In this document: one piece after another, positions 1 through 6,993 of the stretch
Layout: every line of letters starts with the position of its first letter
Position numbering within the stretch: the first letter of the stretch is position 1
Source: Bacteroidales bacterium
GTDB taxonomy: Bacteria; Bacteroidota; Bacteroidia; Bacteroidales; BM520
NCBI GenBank assembly: GCA_028701815.1
Contig: JAQVPY010000006.1
Coordinates: 1 to 24,215 of the forward strand
Direction: 5' to 3'
Length of the DNA: 24,215 nucleotides
Program-made: the position numbers and the translations under genes
The notes under the pieces: generated by a model
The model's database searches: none
Seen by the model: only the letters and a program-made list of their open reading frames with translations
Told to the model about the DNA's origin: nothing

Positions 1-1
1 C

Positions 2-982
2 GCCGACGTCATCAATGAACTCGATTTGCACCTCTATGATTATGTGTTCGTGGAAAAAGGTGGCGAGATCATACCTAAAATTACCGGCGTGGACTTGTCG
101 AAACGGAAACCGGATAGCAAGAAGATTGAGTTTGTTACACATTGCCCCGTATGTGATACCCTCCTCGTCAGAAATGAAGGCGAAGCCGCTATCTATTGCC
201 CTAATTCCGATAATTGCCTCCCACAAATAAAAGGTAGAATCGAGCATTTCGTCTCCCGTAAGGCTATGAATATTGACAGCCTTGGGGAGGAAACAGTGGG
301 ACTCCTTGTAGATAAGGGACTTGTGTCTAATATCGCCGATTTATACGATCTGAAATATCAAGATGTCCTCGGCGTTGAGAAAGTTATTGTCGATGAGGAT
401 AATAACGCTGTAAAAAAGATCAGCCTGAGAGAAAAATCATCGGAAAATATCATCTCCGCAATAGAACAATCTAAAAACGTGCCCTTCCCACGAGTGCTCT
501 TCGCCCTCGGTATCCGTCACGTGGGTGAGACGACTGCAAAAAAACTTGCGAAACATTTTATAAATATAGATGCAATTATCAACTCCTCTTTTGAAGAACT
601 GATAAATTGCGACGAAATAGGAGAGATAATTGCTAATTCGATTATCAACTATTTACATAACCCCTATAATTTAGTTATTATCCAAAGATTGAAATCATTC
701 GGATTACATTTTGATATTGGCGGTACTATTAATAAACAAACCCCTGCCGACATCCATTCTAAACTCTCCCTCGAAGGTAAAACAGTTGTCGTCTCAGGCG
801 TGTTTAAAAATTTCAGCAGAGAGGGCATAAAAGAAGCTGTGGAAGCCCTCGGCGGGAAAATTGCATCATCGGTATCGAGTAAAACCGACTATATTATTGC
901 CGGAGATAATATGGGGCCCGCTAAATTACAAAAGGCTAACGAATTAAATATCACGGTGCTCTCGGAAGACGATGTCTTTTAA
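2..982 (+). CDS. ligA: NAD-dependent DNA ligase LigA, C-terminal part (5' end outside window)
   Basis: LigA seals single-strand nicks during replication and repair, using NAD+ as the AMP donor. The reading frame is open from base 2, so the gene begins before the window; the nucleotidyltransferase domain with the adenylated lysine is not visible. What is seen, in order: the end of the OB-fold (VFVEKGGEIIPKI near bases 47-85), a four-cysteine zinc finger (CPVC then two more Cys, about bases 140-225), helix-hairpin-helix repeats (ALGIRHVGETTAKKLAKHF, about 500-560), and a C-terminal BRCT domain (about 760-982, with VVVSGVF and the downstream KTDYIIAG). The domain order and the TAA stop agree with a complete family C-terminus, so there is no sign of truncation at the 3' end. 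The internal in-frame TTG at 26 is not a plausible start because OB-fold sequence continues upstream of it. Confidence 0.97.
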   Translation, partial: ADVINELDLHLYDYVFVEKGGEIIPKITGVDLSKRKPDSKKIEFVTHCPVCDTLLVRNEGEAAIYCPNSDNCLPQIKGRIEHFVSRKAMNIDSLGEETVGLLVDKGLVSNIADLYDLKYQDVLGVEKVIVDEDNNAVKKISLREKSSENIISAIEQSKNVPFPRVLFALGIRHVGETTAKKLAKHFINIDAIINSSFEELINCDEIGEIIANSIINYLHNPYNLVIIQRLKSFGLHFDIGGTINKQTPADIHSKLSLEGKTVVVSGVFKNFSREGIKEAVEALGGKIASSVSSKTDYIIAGDNMGPAKLQKANELNITVLSEDDVF

Positions 983-1026
983 ATGTTAATTTTTTCGTCC
1001 TCTTATGATTTTATTAAAAAAAGTTG

Positions 1027-1034
1027 TATCTTTG
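1027..1034 (+). promoter_or_regulatory. Bacteroidota-type -7 element of the tRNA gene
   Basis: TATCTTTG fits the Bacteroidota housekeeping consensus TAnnTTTG and lies 13 bases before the tRNA. No good -33 TTTG is found at the usual distance of about 19-22 bases, so the promoter is judged on the -7 element alone. Confidence 0.6.
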
Positions 1035-1047
1035 CAACCGCAATTTT

Positions 1048-1121
1048 GGCGGGGTAGCTCAGTAGGTTAGAGCGTCGGATTCATAACCCGGAGGTCACGA
1101 GTTCAATTCTCGTCCCCGCTA
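1048..1121 (+). tRNA. tRNA with CAT anticodon (elongator Met most likely; Ile2 possible)
   Basis: A full cloverleaf can be drawn by eye: acceptor arm GGCGGGG with CCCCGCT, D stem GCTC/GAGC, anticodon loop TTCATAA with anticodon CAT at 1082-1084, T stem ACGAG/CTCGT around a TTCAATT loop, and discriminator A at 1121. CCA is not encoded, as is usual in this phylum. Position 1:72 is a G-U wobble and 31:39 an A-C mismatch. Without the C1-A72 mismatch of an initiator it is not tRNA-fMet. Elongator Met and lysidine-modified Ile2 cannot be separated by eye. No intron is present. Confidence 0.95.
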
Positions 1122-1167
1122 CATCTTTCCAAAACACATCCTTTTTCCGCTAAATTAAGTTTGTCGC

Positions 1168-1199
1168 TTTTAATATTCGTAATAAAAAACGTACCTTTG
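1168..1199 (+). promoter_or_regulatory. Predicted promoter of the LytS-type kinase operon
   Basis: TACCTTTG at 1192-1199 is a perfect -7 element (TAnnTTTG). A weak -33 match, TTTT at 1168-1171, lies 20 bases upstream. Transcription would start near 1206, about 20 bases before the ATG at 1227. The nine-base word TTTGTCATT occurs at 1196-1204 and again at 1213-1221, overlapping the promoter and leader. Confidence 0.55.
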
Positions 1200-1226
1200 T
1201 CATTGATTTGAATTTGTCATTATAAG

Positions 1227-2240
1227 ATGAAGTATAACAGCAGCGCAAATAGAACGGCTATATTCAGAATAGCGATTTTTTCTTCTTTGATTATCGCCTT
1301 TTTGGAGTTGCCCATGTTTTATTTTCTTAACAGACAAGAGCCTTTCCATTTCGGGATGTCCGTCCTCTTCTTCATCATTCTGATTCTTTCTATTTGGGCT
1401 TTAAATCTCATCCTTATATCCATAACGGAGAGACACCCCCGTTTTAATAAGACGTGGATACGCTTTGCCTTAAGTTGTATCGTAGGTGCCTTTTATGTGT
1501 TTCTCGCATATAGAATTCTTTCAGCAGAAGTCTTCGCTATAGATATCAAAAGACCTATGCTGATTTTTATCCTCGTGTCTCTGTTTACAATGAATTTTAT
1601 CGTCCTTCGAATAATTATCATTCAGACTAAAAAGTCTCGGACTGAAGCGGAACTCTCGGATCTGAGAATACAACAGCTGGAGGCGCAACAGCAAAATCTC
1701 GCGAAACAATTGCAGCCGCATTTCCTTTTCAATTCTCTTAGCACACTCAAATCTTTGATAAGAACTAATCCGGATCTCGCTGAAGAATACCTCGTGAAGT
1801 TGTCGGGCTTCCTTCGCTTTTCAATCTCCGCTAACGGTAATAGCGTGATATTATTAGACGAAGAATTGCGCTTTACCAGTTATTATATCGACTTACAGCA
1901 GATCCGTTTTGAAAACACTTTTTTCTGCGATGTGTCTGTCCCTGATGAAATACGCTACAACTCCACCGTGCCTGTTTTTTCAGTACAGACTTTAATAGAA
2001 AACGCTATTAAACATAATTCTCATACTGAGAGTAATCCATTGAATATTAAAGTTTATGTCTGCGACGACTTTTTAATCGTATCGAACAATAAAATCCCCA
2101 TCGTCATGAACAGGAGTCGTGGGAGCGGCATAGGACTGGAGAATCTTAGACGAAGATATTCTCTCATTGCAGGGGAGGGCGTGATAGTAATCGATGAAGA
2201 CGATTTTTTTACCGTTAAGATAAAACTGCTTAAACAATGA
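1227..2240 (+). CDS. LytS-type sensor histidine kinase (membrane)
   Basis: Predicted inner-membrane sensor kinase of the LytS/YehU class (His_kinase domain plus HATPase_c). Four hydrophobic segments are visible at about residues 11-33, 43-66, 77-97 and 109-132, followed by a coiled-coil linker rich in Gln and Leu (140-160). The phospho-acceptor motif QPHFLFN places the histidine at H165. The N box is ENAIKHN (N259) and the G box GSGIGLENL starts near 299. The 337-residue length is typical of the short family members with few extracellular residues, so the signal is probably sensed in or at the membrane; the ligand is unknown. Its last four bases (ATGA) overlap the start of the LytTR regulator, which is almost certainly its partner. 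The ATG is chosen because it directly follows a recognisable promoter. Confidence 0.93.
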   Translation: MKYNSSANRTAIFRIAIFSSLIIAFLELPMFYFLNRQEPFHFGMSVLFFIILILSIWALNLILISITERHPRFNKTWIRFALSCIVGAFYVFLAYRILSAEVFAIDIKRPMLIFILVSLFTMNFIVLRIIIIQTKKSRTEAELSDLRIQQLEAQQQNLAKQLQPHFLFNSLSTLKSLIRTNPDLAEEYLVKLSGFLRFSISANGNSVILLDEELRFTSYYIDLQQIRFENTFFCDVSVPDEIRYNSTVPVFSVQTLIENAIKHNSHTESNPLNIKVYVCDDFLIVSNNKIPIVMNRSRGSGIGLENLRRRYSLIAGEGVIVIDEDDFFTVKIKLLKQ

Positions 2241-2995
2241 ACCCATTGAAGATAGTTATCATTGAAGATGAGAGGTATACGGCCGAAGACCTGATAAACA
2301 CCCTCAGTCGTGTCGATTCGAAAATCGAAATCATTGGAGTGTTTTCGTCCGTGCAGTCTGCTGTCGAATTTTTTAAAGGGAACACATCGTATGATCTGAT
2401 CTTCTCCGACATCCAACTTCCTGATGGATTGAGCTTTGAAATTTTTAAGAAGGCGGCTGTAAGGAAACCTGTTATTTTCTGTACCGCTTATGACGAATAC
2501 GCTATCGATGCCTTCGGCGCCAACGGTATAGATTATATTCTGAAGCCTTTTAATCTCGTTACCGTGTCGAAAGCACTTGAAAAATACAGCACCCTGAAGT
2601 CCAACTTTATCCCCAAAGATTTTAATGCCCTCGGCAAACAGATGATGAATATTGAGCCTTGCGCGAGTATTCTTATCAACAAGGGCGAGAGGATCATCCC
2701 TCTCGAAGTAAGAGACGTCGCAGTTTTTTCGCTGTCGCAGCGACGTGTGTCAGCCTATTCTTTCGACGGTAAAAATTATAGGCCCGGATATAAACTCAAT
2801 GAGCTGGCAAAACTATGCGGAAACGATTTCTTTCGTGCTAATCGACAATATCTCGTCAACAGAAAAGCTATCTCCGATGTGGCACACCATCAAAACAGAA
2901 AGCTGGTGCTGAATCTTAATGTCGATTTCAACGAGCAGATCGTCGTCGGCAAAATAAAAGCTTCCTCTTTTTTGAAATGGATGGAAAATAAATAG
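2237..2995 (+). CDS. LytTR-family response regulator
   Basis: Cytoplasmic two-component regulator of 252 residues. The receiver domain (about 4-120) shows the acidic pair E10/D11, phospho-acceptor D58 in DLIFSDIQLP, T83 in FCTAYDEYAIDAF and K103 in ILKPF. The LytTR DNA-binding domain covers about 143-250 and carries the characteristic FFRANRQYLVNRKAI stretch at 199-212. It overlaps the kinase gene by four bases, so the two are translationally coupled. LytTR proteins bind pairs of short direct repeats about one or two helical turns apart. Repeats of that type lie directly downstream of this gene, before the porin, which makes the porin-transporter pair the first candidate target. The signal is unknown. 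Confidence 0.95.
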   Translation: MNPLKIVIIEDERYTAEDLINTLSRVDSKIEIIGVFSSVQSAVEFFKGNTSYDLIFSDIQLPDGLSFEIFKKAAVRKPVIFCTAYDEYAIDAFGANGIDYILKPFNLVTVSKALEKYSTLKSNFIPKDFNALGKQMMNIEPCASILINKGERIIPLEVRDVAVFSLSQRRVSAYSFDGKNYRPGYKLNELAKLCGNDFFRANRQYLVNRKAISDVAHHQNRKLVLNLNVDFNEQIVVGKIKASSFLKWMENK

Positions 2996-3000
2996 TCTGT

Positions 3001-3027
3001 AGTCCATTTTAGTCCCTTTTTTGTCCA
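3001..3027 (+). promoter_or_regulatory. Three helically phased GTCC direct repeats before the porin gene (operator candidate)
   Basis: GTCC occurs at 3002-3005, 3012-3015 and 3023-3026, embedded in AGTCCATTTT, AGTCCCTTTT and TGTCCACTTC. Spacing is 10 and 11 bases, so all copies face one side of the helix. An imperfect -7 element TACATTTT (3057-3064) lies downstream, which would place the repeats just above the -33 region, a typical activator position. The link to the adjacent LytTR regulator is inference from position. Confidence 0.45.
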
Positions 3028-3094
3028 CTTCGGGATATCACCTCTTTTTCTTGATGTACATTTTTTGTTTCTTCGCGAACCAAAATATAAATGT

Positions 3095-4402
3095 ATGAAA
3101 AAGTTTTATTCAATTATCTTATTCGCAGGCATTTTGCTTATGTCGGCTTATAGTCTGACAGCACAGGATCTTTATATCGATGCCGAATTTCGTCCGCGTG
3201 CCGAATTCCGGGAAGGAATGAGGTCTCCTCTGACAACGGACCAGACCCCTTCATTCGTATTACTTAACCGTACAAGATTAAAACTCGGTTTTGAAAGCAA
3301 ATGGATCAACGCCAAGATTACCTTGCAGGACTCTCGTGTATGGGGACAGGATAATATTAATGCCGAGAATATCGGACTAAACCTTTATGAAGGTTGGGTG
3401 GAATTACATGTAGTACAGGATTTGAACTTTACAATAGGACGACAGATCCTCGCATACGATTACAATAGACTGTTCTCTGCATCAAGTTGGACAAATACCG
3501 GTAAGTCGCACGACCTCGCCCTGTTGAAATATACCAATCACGACTGGGGCTTCCGCGCAGATTTGGGTTTCGCTTATAATAACCCCAAAGACGTTTATTC
3601 GGAACAACTCTTCAACGACGAGCAGAATTATTATCAGACTTTAAGCTTCTTACGTTTTGAAGAGACGTTCGCTTCAAAATTCAAGGCCAGTGCAATATTC
3701 GTGGGAGAAGGCTTCCAGAATATTCAAACCGATGAAAACGGCGAAAACTATATAGACGGTCATTTCGGTCGCTATACTACCGGCGCAAATTTTGAGATGA
3801 AAGATAAAGAGATACCGGTCGACTTTACCCTTACCGGATATTATCAGTTCGGCAAGAATCTGTCGCAAAAAGAACTGAATGCCTATTTCTTTGCTGCAAC
3901 AGTGACGGCCAAACTTGCCAAACCTCTTTCTCTTTATGTGGGAACTGACGTCTATTCCGGAAGCGACAACGACTCCAAACAAGATAATACCTGGGATAAA
4001 CTCTATGGTTCCAATCATAGCTTCAATGGCTCAATGGAATACTGGAGAAGTCTCCCTAACGAAGGTCTTGTAGACATATACGGCGGCCTCAAATGCCATT
4101 TCCTTGAGAAAAAACTTACTGCCGACCTCGGATATCATTTTATGATGACCGAGAAAGAAATCCGGCGCGCAAACCTCGCAGAAGCCAAGGGGCATAACCT
4201 CGGCTCCGAACTCGACCTTAAACTTCAGTATTCCGTAGTGAAAAATGTTATGATAGAAGGTGGCTGGAGTACTTATTTCAATTCTGCTAATACAAAATTA
4301 CTCAAAGGTCTCGCTGACACTGACACGCGTTTTCAGCAGTGGGCTTATGTGTCTTTGATAATTAATCCCCAATTGTTTAATACTAAAAATCTCAAAAACT
4401 AA
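3095..4402 (+). CDS. Outer-membrane beta-barrel porin, alginate-export-like family
   Basis: Predicted outer-membrane channel of 436 residues. A clear Sec signal peptide starts at the ATG at 3095 (MKKFYSIILFAGILLMSAYS, cleavage after LTAQ). An upstream in-frame TTG at 3065 would add ten residues before this signal and is rejected. The mature protein is a run of alternating, aromatic-rich strands. Motifs typical of the alginate-export (AlgE-like) fold group are visible: RPRAEFRE near the N-terminus, LNRTRLKLGF, LQDSRVWGQD, and GRQILAYDYNRLF followed by GKSHDLALLKY. The name of the fold family says nothing firm about substrate; no alginate genes are near. It is five bases ahead of the YeiH-like transporter, so the two are probably cotranscribed and may move the same solute across the two membranes. 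Confidence 0.82.
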   Translation: MKKFYSIILFAGILLMSAYSLTAQDLYIDAEFRPRAEFREGMRSPLTTDQTPSFVLLNRTRLKLGFESKWINAKITLQDSRVWGQDNINAENIGLNLYEGWVELHVVQDLNFTIGRQILAYDYNRLFSASSWTNTGKSHDLALLKYTNHDWGFRADLGFAYNNPKDVYSEQLFNDEQNYYQTLSFLRFEETFASKFKASAIFVGEGFQNIQTDENGENYIDGHFGRYTTGANFEMKDKEIPVDFTLTGYYQFGKNLSQKELNAYFFAATVTAKLAKPLSLYVGTDVYSGSDNDSKQDNTWDKLYGSNHSFNGSMEYWRSLPNEGLVDIYGGLKCHFLEKKLTADLGYHFMMTEKEIRRANLAEAKGHNLGSELDLKLQYSVVKNVMIEGGWSTYFNSANTKLLKGLADTDTRFQQWAYVSLIINPQLFNTKNLKN

Positions 4403-4407
4403 TTGTA

Positions 4408-5685
4408 ATGAAAAAATTTAAAGTATCCGAAGAGTGGCTGATTGTCATCATCGGTTTTATTATCCTTGCACTTGCGGTGATCTTCCCGACACATGTTCCT
4501 AAAATGCTTAATGTGAAAACCCTGAATACTATCAACGGGTGGGTTGATGCCTTATATATCTTTGCGTTCCTACTTGTTATAATTTACGGGTCTGCTTTTG
4601 TGCTAAGGAAGCCGGTTAAAGGCATACTGCTTTCATTTCTTGTAATCTTTTTGCTGACGCTGTTGGCTCAGTTGTGTGCCAGTATCCCGTTCTGCAAGAA
4701 ATATGGCTTGGAGGCGGTGCTTTTCGCAGTTTTCTTCGGTCTTATTATCAGCAACTGTTTCAAAACACCTGCATGGTTAAAGCCTGCAATCCAAAGTGAA
4801 TTTTATATAAAAATTGGTATCGTTTGCTTAGGGGCCACAGTTCTCTTTGGCGAAGTTATGAAATCCGGCGCTTACGGTCTGGCTCAGGCTCTTATAGTAG
4901 TGCTCTCCGTATGGTATTTTGCTTTTTGGGTTTCACGTAAACGTTTCGGCGTCGACGATGAGATGGCTACAATGCTCGCATCTTCGGTTTCAATCTGCGG
5001 AGTCTCTGCTGCTATCGCCACTTGTGGTACCATTAAGGGCAATGAGAAAAAGCTCAGCTATGTTATATCCCTTGTTATGGTCATCGCCATACCCATGCTT
5101 TATATCATGCCTCTATTGGCAAAATGGATACTTCCTCTGTTGTTTAAAGATCCTTCCGTAATAGCTCAGGTGGGCGGCGCATGGATGGGCGGAACCATCG
5201 ATACTACTGCTGCTGTTGCAGCTTCCGGCGGTCTCCTCGGTGAAGAAGCCGGCGAAACTGCTGTTATCGTTAAGGCATCACAGAATGTCTTAATAGGCGT
5301 TGCCGCCTTCTTTATTTCTCTTTACTGGTCAGTAAGAAATAAAAAAGGCGTCGAAAGAGTTTCTGCAAAAGTTATATGGGACCGTTTCCCGAAATTCGTA
5401 GTGGGTATGGTTATCGCTTCAGTCGTTTTTAGCATCTGGTTCAATGGAAAATTCGACGTAAACGGTATCACCGGCTCTTATAAATCACTCGCCAAAGGAT
5501 TTCAGGGGATCTTCTTCTCCATGGCTTTTGTTTGTATAGGACTTGAAACACGCTTTAAAGAAATATTCTCTAAAGAAAACAGGAAGTCGTTGAAAGCATT
5601 CCTGGCCGCCCAGAGTTTTAATATCATTATTACTCTTATCGTCGCCTGTCTGCTCTTCGGCGTTTTAAAGCCACTGTTAGGATAA
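4408..5685 (+). CDS. YeiH/UPF0324-family inner-membrane transporter (putative sulfate exporter)
   Basis: Integral membrane protein of 425 residues with about ten hydrophobic segments across the whole length. It belongs by eye to the PF03601 family (YeiH, UPF0324). Typical stretches are GLIISNCFKTPAWLKPAI, EFYIKIGIVCLGATVLFGEV, SSVSICGVSAAIATCGTIKG and the Gly-rich GGAWMGGTIDTTAAVAASGG. Family members are annotated as putative sulfate exporters on the basis of gene neighbourhoods in sulfonate degradation; direct transport data are scarce, so the substrate here is open. No sulfonate-degradation enzyme is visible in this window. It is the last gene of the kinase-regulator-porin-transporter block and is followed by a strong hairpin terminator. 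Confidence 0.88.
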   Translation: MKKFKVSEEWLIVIIGFIILALAVIFPTHVPKMLNVKTLNTINGWVDALYIFAFLLVIIYGSAFVLRKPVKGILLSFLVIFLLTLLAQLCASIPFCKKYGLEAVLFAVFFGLIISNCFKTPAWLKPAIQSEFYIKIGIVCLGATVLFGEVMKSGAYGLAQALIVVLSVWYFAFWVSRKRFGVDDEMATMLASSVSICGVSAAIATCGTIKGNEKKLSYVISLVMVIAIPMLYIMPLLAKWILPLLFKDPSVIAQVGGAWMGGTIDTTAAVAASGGLLGEEAGETAVIVKASQNVLIGVAAFFISLYWSVRNKKGVERVSAKVIWDRFPKFVVGMVIASVVFSIWFNGKFDVNGITGSYKSLAKGFQGIFFSMAFVCIGLETRFKEIFSKENRKSLKAFLAAQSFNIIITLIVACLLFGVLKPLLG

Positions 5686-5701
5686 AAATAAAGGCATGAT
5701 C

Positions 5702-5741
5702 AAAAAAAAGCGTAACACCTTAAGGCGTTACGCTTTTTTTT
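5702..5741. terminator. Bidirectional intrinsic terminator
   Basis: An A-tract, the stem GCGTAAC (5710-5716) paired with GTTACGC (5727-5733), and a T-tract (5734-5741) form a near-perfect palindrome centred near 5721. The inside is CCTTAAGG, with a single A-C mismatch between stem and core. Poly-A on one side and poly-T on the other let it work on both strands, which suits its place between the convergent YeiH-like and lipoprotein genes. Confidence 0.95.
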
Positions 5742-5754
5742 GACAGGTTCACGT

Positions 5755-6963
5755 TTATCTCGTCCAGCCGACGGTCCAGTCATTATCAGAACTAACAGCA
5801 CCTTTGTAGCCTGCAGCGTCAAAGAACGAGTCAGCTAAAATGGTGCCTCCACTTACAGTTCCACGGTATAAATTATTAAAGGTCATATTATAATTGATGG
5901 CATTTGTCCCCGAATAGAGAAACATCTCTTCCGAATAGTTGCCGTCTTCACTTGTAACCGTGTTCTCAAGTAGTATATTCTCTAATATTGAAGAGCCGTT
6001 GATTAAACTATTTTCGGTTTCGACGGTTTGGGTAGTGAGACAATTGGGCTTTCCGGTAACAATCGCGTTGTATATTTCAGCTTGAGTGCCTGCGCGGAGG
6101 CGGATTCCGCGTTTTTCATCCGCTGAATTATTTCCGATAAGAGTAAGATTTGATAACACGGGGTGTGATGTGGGCGCTGCCGTAAAGTTGTCGCCATTAT
6201 TGTCGGCCTCAATTAAAGCGTCGCAGTCATAACCCAAAGCGGTTTTAGAAGCCTGATAAGCCAGTAAATACTGTCCTCTGCCTCTCCATCCCTGAGTCCA
6301 GTCGAAAGAGTCGTCGCTGTTGTTGGTGGAAACGAGGTATTTGACATCCATTGTCCCCCCAAACCATTCAAAGCCGTCATCAGAGCCTACATAAGCCTGC
6401 ATGTATTCTGCGGTTGTCCCGTTTCCTACGCCATAAAATGTAAACCCGTTAGCTTCTTTTTCTTCAGAGAAATTGTATCCTGCATATTCTATCCTGATAT
6501 ATCGGAGGATACCTGAATTGTCGCTAATATTATTTCCGCCGTAGACAGCATCTCCGATTTCAGAAACCGCAGTGCCTCCGGTTACATTTATAGGTGCTTT
6601 CCCACAGATGTGAAGGCCTCCCCATGCGCCGCTTTCCTCTTTCTCGGAGGTCATTACTATAGGATTCGATTCGCTGCCCTGAGCATTGATTTTTGCTCCC
6701 TGCTCGATTAGAATGTAATCAACGATATTATCGTCGATGGCAACAATCTTAACACCTTCTTCAATGTTTAATGTTACACCCGATTTAACATGATAGCCGC
6801 CGCTTAACTGATAAGTTTTCCCACTGCTCAGCGTAAGATCAGCCGTTAGTTCTCCTCTCAAGACAGTGGTCTCTTGCGGGTCTACAGGGCTGATACATGA
6901 AATAAATGATGTCATCATCGCAGATGCAATGAGTAAATAAGGTAAAAATCTTTTTGTTTTCAT
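5755..6963 (-). CDS. Beta-helix-like surface lipoprotein, partner of the TonB-dependent receptor
   Basis: Predicted lipoprotein of 402 residues: charged MKTKR start, hydrophobic core and lipobox FISC with C23. The rest has no transmembrane segment and is rich in Asn, Asp, Gly and short beta-strands, as in right-handed parallel beta-helices. Recognisable stretches are ILRYIRIEYAGY (152-163), GSDDGFEWFGGT (193-204) and NNSDDSFDW (214-222), a pattern I know from uncharacterised secreted Bacteroidota and gammaproteobacterial proteins encoded beside TonB-dependent receptors. No catalytic motif is recognised. The acidic NSDDSFDW region could bind a cation. It lies 30 bases behind the receptor gene on the same strand without a promoter of its own, so it probably acts with the receptor at the cell surface in capturing a substrate. 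Family name and substrate are not known to me. Confidence 0.75.
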   Translation of the reverse strand: MKTKRFLPYLLIASAMMTSFISCISPVDPQETTVLRGELTADLTLSSGKTYQLSGGYHVKSGVTLNIEEGVKIVAIDDNIVDYILIEQGAKINAQGSESNPIVMTSEKEESGAWGGLHICGKAPINVTGGTAVSEIGDAVYGGNNISDNSGILRYIRIEYAGYNFSEEKEANGFTFYGVGNGTTAEYMQAYVGSDDGFEWFGGTMDVKYLVSTNNSDDSFDWTQGWRGRGQYLLAYQASKTALGYDCDALIEADNNGDNFTAAPTSHPVLSNLTLIGNNSADEKRGIRLRAGTQAEIYNAIVTGKPNCLTTQTVETENSLINGSSILENILLENTVTSEDGNYSEEMFLYSGTNAINYNMTFNNLYRGTVSGGTILADSFFDAAGYKGAVSSDNDWTVGWTR

Positions 6964-6993
6964 ACTTTTTTCTTTTTAATTAAGTTAAAAAAA

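Noticed and set aside
3065..3094. Upstream TTG start for the porin
   Set aside because: The ATG at 3095 begins a perfect signal peptide; extra residues in front would spoil it.
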